From Mesorhizobium hawassense (GTDB taxonomy: Bacteria; Pseudomonadota; Alphaproteobacteria; Rhizobiales; Rhizobiaceae), in NCBI RefSeq assembly GCF_003289945.1, contig NZ_QMBP01000011.1:124001-188000 (forward strand): a stretch of DNA of 64,000 nt, read 5' to 3'. Position 1 is the first letter of the stretch. The number at the start of each line of letters is the position of its first letter. The notes below the pieces were generated by a model. It was not told where the DNA came from. It did no database searches and worked only from the letters and a program-made list of their open reading frames with translations. Position numbers and translations under genes: made by a program. Positions 42,708 through 52,044 of the stretch are shown here, piece by piece.

Positions 42708-44240
42708 ATGAAAGACGTGCTGAAGGAACTCGAGCGCCGTCGCGAAATCGCCCGCATGGGCGGCGGCAAGGACCGTATCGAGGCGCAGCACAAGAAGGGC
42801 AAGCTGACCGCCCGCGAGCGCATCGAGATCTTCCTCGACGAGGGTTCGTTCGAAGAGTTCGACATGTATGTCGAGCACCGCTCGACCGATTTCGGCATGG
42901 AAAGGACCAAGATCGCCGGCGACGGCGTCGTCACCGGCTGGGGCACGGTCAACGGGCGCCCGGTCTATATCTTCGCCAAGGATTTCACCGTGTTCGGCGG
43001 CTCGCTGTCGGAAGCGCATGCCGAAAAGGTCATCAAGGTTCAGGAGATGGCGCTGCGCAATCGCGCGCCGATCATCGGCCTCTACGACGCCGGCGGGGCG
43101 CGCATCCAGGAAGGGGTGGCGGCGCTCGGCGGCTATGCCGAGATCTTCCAGCGCAACGTGCTGGCCTCCGGCGTCATTCCGCAGATCTCGCTGATCATGG
43201 GTCCTTGCGCCGGCGGTGACGTCTATTCGCCCGCCATGACCGATTTCATCTTCATGGTGCGCGACACCTCCTACATGTTCGTCACCGGGCCGGACGTGGT
43301 GAAGACGGTGACCAACGAGACGGTGACCGCCGAAAGCCTCGGCGGCGCTTCCGTCCACACCACCAAATCCTCGATCGCCGACGGCGCCTATGACAACGAC
43401 GTGGAGGCGCTGTTGCAGATGCGGCGGCTGGTCGACCTGCTGCCGGCGTCGAACACGGCCGAGATCCCCGAGATCGAGTGCTACCAGTCGGTGACGGACC
43501 ACGACCTGTCGCTCGACCGGCTGATCCCAGACAATGCCAACAAGCCCTACGACATCAAGGAGTTGATCCTGAAGGTCGTCGACGAAGGCGATTTCTTCGA
43601 GATCCAGCAGAGCTTTGCGAAAAACATCGTCACCGGGTTCGGGCGCGTCGAGGGCCGCACGGTCGGCTTCGTCGCCAACCAGCCGATGGTGCTGGCCGGC
43701 GTGCTCGATTCCGACGCCAGCCGCAAGGCGGCGCGCTTCGTGCGCTTCTGCGACTGTTTTTCCATTCCCATCGTCACCTTCGTCGATGTGCCGGGCTTCC
43801 TGCCGGGCACCGCGCAGGAATATGGCGGGCTGATCAAGCACGGCGCCAAGCTGCTCTTCGCCTATGCCGAGGCGACCGTGCCGAAGATCACCGTCATCAC
43901 ACGCAAGGCCTATGGCGGCGCTTATGACGTCATGGCGTCAAAGCATCTGCGCGGCGACATGAATTATGCCTGGCCGACGGCGCAGATCGCGGTGATGGGC
44001 GCCAGGGGCGCGGTCGAGATCATCTACCGCAAGGATATCGGCGATGCGGAGAAAATCGCAGCCCATACAAAGGTTTACGAGGATCGCTTCCTGTCACCCT
44101 TCGTCGCCGCCGAACGCGGCTATGTCGACGAGGTGATCATGCCGCATTCGACCCGGCGCCGCGTGGCGCGCGCGCTGCGCATGCTGCGCAACAAGGACAT
44201 GCAGAATCCCTGGAAGAAGCACGACAACATCCCATTGTGA
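42708..44240 (+). CDS. pccB: Propionyl-CoA carboxylase beta subunit
   Basis: This carboxyltransferase subunit moves CO2 from biotin to propionyl-CoA, giving methylmalonyl-CoA. The 510 residues start MKDVLKELERRREIARMGGG. Both halves of the crotonase-like fold are visible: GLYDAGGARIQEGVAALGGYAEIF with GPCAGGDVYSPAMTDF, and VDVPGFLPGTAQEYGGLIKHGAKLLFAYAEA with ITRKAYGGAYDVM. The same frame is open for 1.5 kb upstream, but that part is antisense shadow of the helicase. The biotin subunit (pccA) is not in the window. The stop overlaps a GTG that could extend the next gene. Confidence 0.95.
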   Translation: MKDVLKELERRREIARMGGGKDRIEAQHKKGKLTARERIEIFLDEGSFEEFDMYVEHRSTDFGMERTKIAGDGVVTGWGTVNGRPVYIFAKDFTVFGGSLSEAHAEKVIKVQEMALRNRAPIIGLYDAGGARIQEGVAALGGYAEIFQRNVLASGVIPQISLIMGPCAGGDVYSPAMTDFIFMVRDTSYMFVTGPDVVKTVTNETVTAESLGGASVHTTKSSIADGAYDNDVEALLQMRRLVDLLPASNTAEIPEIECYQSVTDHDLSLDRLIPDNANKPYDIKELILKVVDEGDFFEIQQSFAKNIVTGFGRVEGRTVGFVANQPMVLAGVLDSDASRKAARFVRFCDCFSIPIVTFVDVPGFLPGTAQEYGGLIKHGAKLLFAYAEATVPKITVITRKAYGGAYDVMASKHLRGDMNYAWPTAQIAVMGARGAVEIIYRKDIGDAEKIAAHTKVYEDRFLSPFVAAERGYVDEVIMPHSTRRRVARALRMLRNKDMQNPWKKHDNIPL

Positions 44241-44260
44241 GAAAGCTGCGCCGGCGAGAA

Positions 44261-45202
44261 ATGCGCATAACCCTTGCAGCCCAGAGCCTTATTCCAGCCA
44301 AGGGGTATGGCGGCACGCAGCGCCAGGTCGAATGGCTGGTCACCGAACTGGTCAGGCTCGGGCACCATGTCGTCCTGATCGCCGCGCCGGGATCGTCGCA
44401 TCCGATGTGCGAGGTCAGGCATGCCGTCAGCGATGCCGAATGCCGGGCGGCGATCCCGCGCGATACGCAGATCGTCAACCTGCACGCCTGGAAGGTCGAG
44501 GTCCCCTTCCCGACGCTCAACACCGAGCACGGCCATCTTCCGGACTATCCGCGGCCGCAGCCCAACTGGAACTTCCTCAGCGCCCGCCACGCCGAACTGC
44601 ATGGCCGCAAGACCTTCGTCTATAACGGCTTTCCGGTGGATGCTTACCGGCTGGCGCCGTCGAAGAACGATCACCTGTTCTTCATGGCGGCCATCGCGCG
44701 CGCCGGAAAGGGGCTGAACCGGGCGGTGGACCTTGCCAAAAAATTCGACTTCACGCTCGATATCGCCGGCGGTTCGCGCTGGAAGCTGCTCGGTCGCAGC
44801 AAGACGCGCCGCGAGGGCGTGTTCTTCAAGAGCCTTTCCGCCCGCTACCGCTTTCACGGCATGGTCGACGGCCGGGATAAGTTGCGCCTGCTGGGGGAAT
44901 CGAAGGCATTCCTCAACCCGATCTCATGGGAAGAGCCTTTCGGCATGGCGCAGGTCGAAGCCATGCTGTGCGGCACGCCCGTGCTCACCACACCGCGCGG
45001 CGCGCTCGTAGAGACCGTCGATGCGGATACCGGCCGCTTCTTTGAGACCGACGAGGAGTTCGGGCGCGGTTTTGCCGAGATCGGAAGCCTGCCGGCGCAA
45101 CGATGCCGCCAGTCGGCCGCCGACAGGTTTCCGATCGAGAAGACAGCGAAGGCCTATCTGGAACTCTATGCCCGCATCCTTGATGGCGAAGCGCTTCCGT
45201 GA
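44261..45202 (+). CDS. Glycosyltransferase family 4
   Basis: This 313-residue retaining glycosyltransferase of GT-B fold begins RITLAAQSLIPAKGYGGTQRQVEWLVTELVRLGHHV, with the acceptor-side glycine-rich loop. The donor site is in FLNPISWEEPFGMAQVEAMLCGTPVLTTPRGALVETV, with the E-x7-E motif. It is cytoplasmic and probably adds a sugar to lipopolysaccharide or exopolysaccharide. An alternative GTG at 44237 overlaps the pccB stop; I prefer the ATG at 44261, where homologues begin. Confidence 0.9.
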   Translation: MRITLAAQSLIPAKGYGGTQRQVEWLVTELVRLGHHVVLIAAPGSSHPMCEVRHAVSDAECRAAIPRDTQIVNLHAWKVEVPFPTLNTEHGHLPDYPRPQPNWNFLSARHAELHGRKTFVYNGFPVDAYRLAPSKNDHLFFMAAIARAGKGLNRAVDLAKKFDFTLDIAGGSRWKLLGRSKTRREGVFFKSLSARYRFHGMVDGRDKLRLLGESKAFLNPISWEEPFGMAQVEAMLCGTPVLTTPRGALVETVDADTGRFFETDEEFGRGFAEIGSLPAQRCRQSAADRFPIEKTAKAYLELYARILDGEALP

Positions 45203-45262
45203 CAAATCACCGTCATGTCCGCCATCGGCGGCGATTGTTCCGGATCGGAAAGGTAGCGCCTG

Positions 45263-46285
45263 TTGCGTCCCATCCTCGTCTTCTGCTTGCCGGCGATCGG
45301 TGACTTCATCCGTTGCCATTCGGCAATCCAGATTCTGGCCGAGAAGTTTCCGGGACATCCGATCGACGTCGCCACCTCGCCGCTAGCCGCGCCGCTGGCG
45401 CGGCTGATGCCGCATATCCGCAAGACCTGGATCGTCGAGAAACATTGGAGACCGGGGCTCAAAGAGCGCGCAGGCCTGGCGCGCGAAATCCGCAAGGAGG
45501 ACTACCAGGCGGCCTATATGCTCACCAGCAGCACCAAGGCCGCGCTCATTCCGTGGCTGGCCGGCATTCCGGAGCGCATCGGCTATCCCCGCGAATTCCA
45601 GTTCGGCATCATCAATCGCCTGCCGGCCGGCTGGCCGAAGAGCTTCGTGGCGTTCGGCCCGCGCAAGACGAGATTGTTCGAGCAGGCCTGCGCGATCGCG
45701 ATGCTGGGCGAGAAGCCTGCCGATGACATGCGATTGCCTGCGCCACAAATGGCCGTTTCGGCCGAGGAACTTTCCGACTGGCGCGCCCGGCACGGGATCG
45801 ATCCGGCGAGGCCGGCGCTGGCGCTCTACACCTCCGCTTTCACCAATTTCCGCTCCTGGCCGGCGGAGCGTTTTATCTCGGTGGCGAAGGATCACGCCCG
45901 GCGCGGCTGGTCGGTCTGGCTCATCGGCGGCCCGCGGGAACGCGAGGCGGCCGCCCAGATCCGGGCAGCGCTTCCGGAGGCGGTGGATTTCACGTCGACA
46001 CCGCAACTGACCGACGCCATATGCCAGATCGCCGCCTCGACCGCCTTCCTCGGCGTCGACGGTGGGCTCTGCCATGCGGCCGCAGCCTTGGGCGGACCCT
46101 GCGTGCTCATCTTCGGATCGAACCGCTCCTATGAGACCGGACCGGTGAACGACCAGGTCCGCTATCTCGAGCCGCCGATTTCGACGCCGAGCTGGGTCCA
46201 CGACACACGCGGCGTCAGCGAGGAACGCGTCCTTGCGGCTCTGGCCGACGCCGTGGCGCAGTCGGGCCGCAGGCAGGAGGCCTGA
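45263..46285 (+). CDS. Glycosyltransferase family 9 (heptosyltransferase-like), TTG start
   Basis: This 340-residue GT9 enzyme is of the WaaC/WaaF type, which transfers heptose or a related sugar to the lipopolysaccharide inner core. The start TTGCGTCCC (RPILVFCLPAIGDFIRCHSAIQIL) has the family G-D-x-I-x-x-x-P/S-like loop and follows AAGGTAG by 7 bases. The nucleotide-sugar end is FLGVDGGLCHAAAALGGPCVLIFGSN (D-G-G-x-x-H-x-A). It follows the GT4 gene by 60 bp, so the two form a small glycan-assembly unit. Confidence 0.88.
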   Translation: MRPILVFCLPAIGDFIRCHSAIQILAEKFPGHPIDVATSPLAAPLARLMPHIRKTWIVEKHWRPGLKERAGLAREIRKEDYQAAYMLTSSTKAALIPWLAGIPERIGYPREFQFGIINRLPAGWPKSFVAFGPRKTRLFEQACAIAMLGEKPADDMRLPAPQMAVSAEELSDWRARHGIDPARPALALYTSAFTNFRSWPAERFISVAKDHARRGWSVWLIGGPREREAAAQIRAALPEAVDFTSTPQLTDAICQIAASTAFLGVDGGLCHAAAALGGPCVLIFGSNRSYETGPVNDQVRYLEPPISTPSWVHDTRGVSEERVLAALADAVAQSGRRQEA

Positions 46286-46286
46286 C

Positions 46287-48288
46287 CTACTCCTCGCCTG
46301 CCGCGCCGAAGCCGGCGTCCATGCCGGCGCGCGCCGTGGTCGTCCATGGCGTGGCGTGGTTGTCGATGCGCATCTGGAAAATGAAATAGGTCGGCGAGCA
46401 GAAGCCTATGCCCTTGATCCTGGCCGCGCCCGGCGTGTCCGCCGGCAGGGACTGGCACATATAGTCCTCGCGGCAGAAATGGTCGGCCGAGCAGGCCGGG
46501 CGGTTGCCGCGATTGACGGCGCCGCCGAGACACTGGTCGAAATTGTTGGTCGCCACGCAGATGTCGAATTTCTTGCCGCCGACCAGGCCGCAGATTTCGC
46601 TCGGCATAGGCTTCCCGGATTTGAAGGCGGAGAAGGCGCGGTCCTTCTCGTCGCAGGCGCGGTAGGCGAGGCCGCCTGGAACGCCGATCTTGGGTGGCCG
46701 GCAGGTATAGGCGGTGCGCGAAATCGCAGGCGCAGGGGCGGCGAACTGGCCGGTGATCTTGTAGCCGTCGTTGAACGGTTGCGCCGCGTTGGAGGCGATC
46801 GAGCCGGTGAGGCAAGGATGGCCGGAAAACATCGCGGGACTGTCTTTCGGCAGCAGGCATTGCGCCAGTTTGGTCCTCACCCCTGAAGCAGTCGCGATCG
46901 GCGTGCAGACCGTGCCGCCGCCGCATTGCCAGGTGCCGCCGAAGCGGCTCGCGTCTTCCGGCATCAGGCATGGCATCGTCGTTACTGCTGGCGCGTAAGC
47001 CACCTCGCCGGTGTTCTTCCAGGCGGCCGGCGGCGCGAAGGAGAGCGGACGAAAACGATTGGGCTGCCTGCCTTCGGCCGCCGCCTCGAGCCATGCCTCG
47101 CGCCGCGGGATCTCGGCATGGAGATGCGGCGCCGACCTCGATGCGGTTGAGCGGCGAGGTCGTTGCATCGTCGAGGCCGATGAAATGGAAGCCGGCGGTC
47201 GAACCTGCCTGGTGGCAGCCCTGGCAGGCGCCGTTGTCGAGCCGCTCGACCAGGGCCTCCGGCGTGCGCGCCAGGGAAAACTTCGAATAGTCGAGACCGG
47301 CGAACTCCTTGGGGTCGAACAGCGGCGTGAACGGATGATTGGCTTGCCTTGCGCTGCCGAAGGTCGACCAGGAGATGACTTTGCGCGCCAGGAATTCGTC
47401 CGGGATTTCGTAGACGCCGAGATCGACCGCCGTGGCATTTGCGCGGACATAGTCGGCAAGCCGTGCCTTTAGTGCCGCATCTTCTGCAAGGCGGGCCGTG
47501 TCCGGCGTATTTTCCAGCGGTCTCTCGCCGACCGCCGCGCCATCGATGCTGAAGATGCGCATCAGGTAGGCGGCTTGCCCGCCGAACTCGGTCTCCTGGC
47601 CGGATGGAAAGCGCACCACCTGCGCGTTGAGTTCGAGCTGCTTGAAGGACAGCGAGGTCCTTTCGAGCGGCCCGCCGGTCAGCCAGCCGGCATCGACCGT
47701 TTCGTCGATCTGTGGCGTCCAGCGGCCGGCCACGCCGGCGCAACCGCCGTCGGGATCGGAAGCGACGCGGTATATGGCGCTGAGATTGAACGGCAGGCGA
47801 GAGGCCAGCTGCTTGCCGTCCTTCTTGAAGGCGTAGGCAAGGCGGTAGATGAACCGCACCTCGCCGCAGCTCTTGTCATCGTTCAGCGTGGCGAAGTCGC
47901 GCCGGTCGAGCCGGTTGACGACGCCGACCAGACGGAAGCGCGCGAAGTTCGTCTTCAGCCAGCGCATGTCGATGATGCGGCCGACATTGCCGTCGGTGAC
48001 TTCGTAGAGAGTTCGCCCACCGACCTTCATGTCTGCCCGCAGTGCCGCGACATCGGCGGTCACCGTGTCGACGATGGCGTGGTAGGCCGGCGCCTCATCG
48101 TAAAGGGATTTCAGGTCGTCGCTGCCATCGACGCCGAACAGGCCGGCAAAGCCGTATCCCTTGGCATCGAGCGTAGCGAGCACGCGCGGGTCGTCGACGA
48201 TGGTGACGGGATGATCGGCGGCACGCACCGATTGTCCTACTAACGCGGCCATGATGAACGCCGAGAAGACGACAGCAAGAGGTCTCAT
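46287..48288 (-). pseudogene. Secreted CxxCH-containing protein, broken by a frameshift
   Basis: The frame starting at 48288 encodes a signal peptide (AVVFSAFIMAALVGQSVRA) and about 385 sensible residues, ending just past NRIEVG. The rest continues in another frame from about EIPRREAWLEAA to the stop at 46287, with many paired cysteines. Joined, it would be about 666 residues. The shift lies near 47126-47140, in GGCGCCGCATC, and removing one base restores the frame. NGACQGCHQAG carries a CxxCH heme-c type motif. The function is unknown. Sequencing error and true decay cannot be told apart here. The start overlaps nnrDE (ATGA). Confidence 0.75.
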
Positions 48289-49823
48289 CGAAGGTCCGGT
48301 TGATTTTCGATCAATTCGTGCAAGACCGGTACGATCGCCAACGGCAGATCCTCGGCGATCATTCCTGGACCAAAACGGCGGCCGGCTTCAGCATGAATCC
48401 AGACCCCGGCGCAAGCAGCCTTGAAGGGTGGCATGCCTTGCGCCAGAAGCCCGGCGATAATGCCCGCCAGAACATCACCAGAGCCGGCCGTGGCAAGCCA
48501 TGGCGCGCCGTTGGCATTGATTGCCGCGTGACCGTCCGGCGCGGCAATCACCGTATCTGCGCCCTTATAGACGATGACCGCATTGGCGCGCTGCGCGGCG
48601 GCGCGAGCCTTGGCAAGTTTCGACTGCTTCTTCGATCTGGCGATGTCGGGAAAAAGCCTGGCGAATTCTCCCTCATGCGGTGTGAATACCAGCGGCGGCG
48701 CCAAAGCGCGATGTGATGCCTCGAACAGAGTGTCGGGGTTATCACGAAACGAAGTGAGGCCATCGGCATCCAGCACGATGCCCCATAACTCGATCCCACG
48801 GTCATAGTCATAGACGCGGTTCTGTTGCAGTAGCCGCAAGGCGAAGGCGCGTGCCCTTTCACCGATGCCAAATCCGGGGCCAAGCACAAATGCAGAAGGC
48901 TGACGCTCTGCAAGGTACTCTGCTATGTCTTCGATTGTGTCGGCCTTGCGCAGCATGATCGAAGTCAAATGTGCAGCGTTCACCTGCATGGCATTTCCAG
49001 GCGAAAGGACAGTCACCGCTCCCGCCCCGGTGCGCGCCGCAGCCAGCGCCGACAAGCGCGCGGCGCCGGTCGCACTGGATCCGCCAGAAAAGACAGCAAC
49101 ATGGCCGCGCTTATATTTGTGCGCGTCGATCGCCGTTCTCGGGAAATACCATCGCAGCCAAAGGTCCGGCGTATTCTCGAATGTCGTGATTTTCAGCTGG
49201 TCAATGATCGAATCCGGGATGCCAATGTCGGCGACAATGATTTCGCCGCACACCCTGCGACCTGGCATGAGCAGATGACCGGGCTTTTTGCGTGCGAAAG
49301 TCACCGTCACTGCGGCGTCGAAGTGCCCTCTCATCTGTCCGGTCTCACCAGACACGCCCGAGGGCAAATCGATCGAGATCACCGGTACGCGCTCCGCGCT
49401 GCTGACGCCCGAAACAGCCAAAGCATGTTGGGAGATATCCTTCGACAATCCCGCGCCATAGAGCGCGTCCACCACCACGTCACCCGCCTCTGGATAACAA
49501 TGGCCGATGTGGTTGACCGGCAGGTTACAGGCCTCGGAAGCCAAAGCCGCGTCGCTACCGGGCTTCTGCTTACCTTCCGCCCATAGCTCCACATCGACAC
49601 CCGCTTCGGCCAACAGCCGCGCCACGACATAGCCGTCGCCGCCATTGTTGCCGGGACCACACAGCACATGCACCTTTTTCGCCGCCGGGTAGCGCGCCAG
49701 CACCATCGCCGCGACCGCCTCGCCGGCGCGCTGCATCAGCCCGTAGCCGTCGAGCGGTCCGGCCGCGATTGCCAGCCTGTCGGCCTCGGCCATTTCGGCC
49801 GGCGACAGAAGTTCATTGCGCAT
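48285..49823 (-). CDS. nnr: Bifunctional NAD(P)H-hydrate epimerase / ADP-dependent dehydratase
   Basis: This two-domain repair enzyme acts on hydrated NAD(P)H. The N-terminal YjeF_N epimerase domain has LSPAEMAEADRLA, VHVLCGPGNNGGDGYVVARLLAEAG and ISIDLPSGVSGETG. The C-terminal ribokinase-like dehydratase has KYKRGHVAVFSGGSSATGAARLSALAAARTGAGAV, PLVFTPHEGEFARLF and WLATAGSGDVLAGIIAGLLAQG. With MRNELLSPAEM at 49823 it has 512 residues. Starts at 49841 and 49853 in the same frame are possible; no ribosome site is decisive. glnB is divergent. Confidence 0.94.
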   Translation of the reverse strand: MRNELLSPAEMAEADRLAIAAGPLDGYGLMQRAGEAVAAMVLARYPAAKKVHVLCGPGNNGGDGYVVARLLAEAGVDVELWAEGKQKPGSDAALASEACNLPVNHIGHCYPEAGDVVVDALYGAGLSKDISQHALAVSGVSSAERVPVISIDLPSGVSGETGQMRGHFDAAVTVTFARKKPGHLLMPGRRVCGEIIVADIGIPDSIIDQLKITTFENTPDLWLRWYFPRTAIDAHKYKRGHVAVFSGGSSATGAARLSALAAARTGAGAVTVLSPGNAMQVNAAHLTSIMLRKADTIEDIAEYLAERQPSAFVLGPGFGIGERARAFALRLLQQNRVYDYDRGIELWGIVLDADGLTSFRDNPDTLFEASHRALAPPLVFTPHEGEFARLFPDIARSKKQSKLAKARAAAQRANAVIVYKGADTVIAAPDGHAAINANGAPWLATAGSGDVLAGIIAGLLAQGMPPFKAACAGVWIHAEAGRRFGPGMIAEDLPLAIVPVLHELIENQPDLR

Positions 49824-50036
49824 GGGATTGCCGATCTTCATGCGATCAAGCATTGTCCAGTTTTCGGTTCGACGCAAACCATCGCGACCACGCTTTGTTT
49901 GCAAGATGCGGTCGCATCCGAGAGGGTTCTGCCTGTAAATTGCGCTGCCTGCCCATTTTTTGCGCAGGCGTGAGGAGGAGCGATGTATAGGGTTTGGGCG
50001 TCCATGACGCATCCGATGCAGCGGATGACGCGAATT

Positions 50037-50053
50037 TGCATCCGAGGGCGGCA
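50037..50053 (+). promoter_or_regulatory. Candidate NtrC site upstream of glnB
   Basis: TGCATC-CGAGG-GCGGCA matches 9 of the 12 fixed positions of the NtrC consensus TGCACC-N5-GGTGCA. It lies about 41 bp before the -24 element of the glnB promoter (centre near -75 from the expected start). A perfect palindrome GCATC-C-GATGC is at 50009-50019. Binding is inferred. Confidence 0.45.
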
Positions 50054-50093
50054 TGCGATCGAAAACGCCCTGCGCCCTCTTCGTTCTGTTGGA

Positions 50094-50110
50094 TTGGCAC
50101 GCTTCGTGCT
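50094..50110 (+). promoter_or_regulatory. Sigma-54 (-24/-12) promoter of glnB-glnA
   Basis: TTGGCACGCTTCGTGCT fits the RpoN consensus TTGGCACG-N4-TTGCW, with an exact -24 half and the required 10 bp between GG (50096-50097) and GC (50108-50109). One base of the -12 half differs. Transcription should start near 50120, giving a leader of about 48 bp before glnB. glnB is RpoN/NtrC-controlled in several rhizobia. Confidence 0.8.
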
Positions 50111-50167
50111 TGGAGGCGCAAGCGGGGCACACAACCCGTCTTCTTGGCAGTGGAGGCCACTTTTTAC

Positions 50168-50506
50168 ATGAAAAAGATCGAAGCGATCATCAAGCCATTC
50201 AAGCTGGACGAAGTGAAGGAAGCGCTTCAGGAGGCCGGACTGCAGGGCATCACCGTTACCGAGGCCAAGGGTTTCGGCCGCCAGAAGGGCCACACCGAGC
50301 TTTATCGCGGCGCCGAATATGTCGTCGACTTCCTGCCTAAGGTGAAGATCGAAGTGGTGCTCGGCGACGAGGCCGTCGAAGGTGCCATCGAGGCCATCCG
50401 CAAGGCGGCGCAGACTGGCCGCATCGGCGATGGAAAAATCTTCGTTTCCAACATAGAGGAAGTCGTGCGCATCCGCACCGGCGAGACCGGCATCGACGCC
50501 ATCTGA
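50168..50506 (+). CDS. glnB: Nitrogen regulatory protein PII
   Basis: PII is the trimeric signal protein that reports glutamine, 2-oxoglutarate and ATP status to NtrB and the adenylyltransferase. The 112 residues start MKKIEAIIKPFKLDEVKEAL. The T-loop contains the uridylylation tyrosine Y51 in ELYRGAEYVVDFLPK, and KVKIEVVLGDE plus TGRIGDGKIFVS form the nucleotide site. The protein is of the GlnB rather than GlnK kind, judged by its place before glnA. It is preceded by a sigma-54 element and followed 59 bp later by glnA. Confidence 0.97.
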   Translation: MKKIEAIIKPFKLDEVKEALQEAGLQGITVTEAKGFGRQKGHTELYRGAEYVVDFLPKVKIEVVLGDEAVEGAIEAIRKAAQTGRIGDGKIFVSNIEEVVRIRTGETGIDAI

Positions 50507-50565
50507 GGTCCCCATCTCTCTGCAACGTCATCATCAAAACACGTCATCACACAGGGATACATGAC

Positions 50566-51975
50566 ATGACGACAGCCAAAGACATCATGAAGCAGATCAA
50601 GGACAACGACGTGAAATTCGTCGACCTGCGCTTCACCGATCCGCGGGGCAAGCTGCAGCATGTGACGATGGATGTCGTCGAGGTCGAGGAAGACATGTTC
50701 GCCGACGGCGTCATGTTCGACGGCTCCTCGATCGCCGGCTGGAAGGCGATCAACGAGTCCGACATGGTGCTGATGCCGGATACGGATACCGTCCATATGG
50801 ATCCGTTCTTCGCCCAGTCTACCATGGTCATCCTGTGCGACATTCTCGATCCGGTCTCGGGCGAAGCCTATAACCGCGATCCGCGCGGCACCGCCAAGAA
50901 GGCCGAGGCCTATATGAAGTCGGAAGGCATCGGCGACACCATCTATGTCGGCCCGGAAGCCGAGTTCTTCGTGTTCGACGACGTCAAGTACAAGGCCGAC
51001 CCCTACAACACCGGCTTCCGTGTCGACTCGACCGAGCTGCCGTCCAACGACGACACCGACTACGAGACCGGCAATCTCGGCCACCGCCCGCGCATCAAGG
51101 GCGGCTACTTCCCGGTGCCGCCGATCGATTCCTGCCAGGACATGCGCTCCGAGATGCTGACCGTGCTCGCCGAAATGGGCGTGCGCGTCGAAAAGCACCA
51201 CCACGAGGTCGCCGCCGCCCAGCACGAACTCGGCATCAAGTTCGACACGCTGGTGCGCAACGCCGACAAGATGCTGATCTACAAGTATGTCGTGCACCAG
51301 GTCGCCAACGCCTATGGCAAAACGGCCACCTTCATGCCGAAGCCAGTGTTCGGCGACAACGGCTCGGGCATGCATGTCCACCAGTCGATCTGGAAGGGCG
51401 GCAAGCCGACCTTCGCCGGCAACGAATATGCCGGCCTGTCGGAGAGCTGCCTGTTCTACATCGGCGGTATCATCAAGCACGCCAAGGCGATCAATGCCTT
51501 CACCAATCCGCTCACCAACTCCTACAAGCGTCTGGTGCCGGGCTATGAGGCGCCAGTGCTGCTCGCCTATTCGGCGCGCAACCGCTCGGCCTCCTGCCGC
51601 ATCCCGTTCGGCTCCTCGCCGAAGTCGAAGCGCGTCGAGGTCCGCTTCCCCGATCCGGGCGCGAACCCCTATCTCGGCTTCGCCGCCATGCTAATGGCCG
51701 GCCTCGACGGCATCAAGAACAAGATCCATCCGGGACAGCCGATGGACAAGGATCTCTACGATCTGCCGCCGAAGGAGTTGAAGAAGATCCCGACCGTCTG
51801 CGGCTCGCTGCGCGAAGCGTTGCAGAGCCTCGACAAGGATCGCGGCTTCCTGAAGGCCGGCGGCGTCTTCGACGACGACCAGATCGACTCCTACATCGAA
51901 CTCAAGATGGCCGAGGTCATGCGCTTCGAAATGACCCCGCATCCGGTCGAGTACGACATGTACTATTCGGTCTAA
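50566..51975 (+). CDS. glnA: Glutamine synthetase type I
   Basis: GSI makes glutamine from glutamate and ammonium. The 469 residues show the beta-Asp loop MFDGSSIAGWKAI (about 50-62), metal ligands in VGPEAEFFVFDD, the ATP region KPVFGDNGSGMHVHQS, NRSASCRIP and the adenylylation tyrosine Y398 in KDLYDLPPKE, so it is regulated by GlnE. It is dodecameric and cytosolic. Transcription probably comes mainly from the glnB promoter. A terminator follows 25 bp after the stop. Confidence 0.98.
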   Translation: MTTAKDIMKQIKDNDVKFVDLRFTDPRGKLQHVTMDVVEVEEDMFADGVMFDGSSIAGWKAINESDMVLMPDTDTVHMDPFFAQSTMVILCDILDPVSGEAYNRDPRGTAKKAEAYMKSEGIGDTIYVGPEAEFFVFDDVKYKADPYNTGFRVDSTELPSNDDTDYETGNLGHRPRIKGGYFPVPPIDSCQDMRSEMLTVLAEMGVRVEKHHHEVAAAQHELGIKFDTLVRNADKMLIYKYVVHQVANAYGKTATFMPKPVFGDNGSGMHVHQSIWKGGKPTFAGNEYAGLSESCLFYIGGIIKHAKAINAFTNPLTNSYKRLVPGYEAPVLLAYSARNRSASCRIPFGSSPKSKRVEVRFPDPGANPYLGFAAMLMAGLDGIKNKIHPGQPMDKDLYDLPPKELKKIPTVCGSLREALQSLDKDRGFLKAGGVFDDDQIDSYIELKMAEVMRFEMTPHPVEYDMYYSV

Positions 51976-51999
51976 GCTTCTGATCGAATGCTGAAATCA

Positions 52000-52034
52000 A
52001 GCCCTTGGAGGCAGCTGCTTCCAAGGGCTTTTCA
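52000..52034 (+). terminator. Rho-independent terminator of glnBA
   Basis: AGCCCTTGGA (52000-52009) pairs with TCCAAGGGCT (52020-52029); the inner GGCAGCTGCT can extend the stem. A TTT-rich stretch follows. It lies 25 bp after glnA. Confidence 0.88.
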
Positions 52035-52044
52035 TTTTCGGAGA

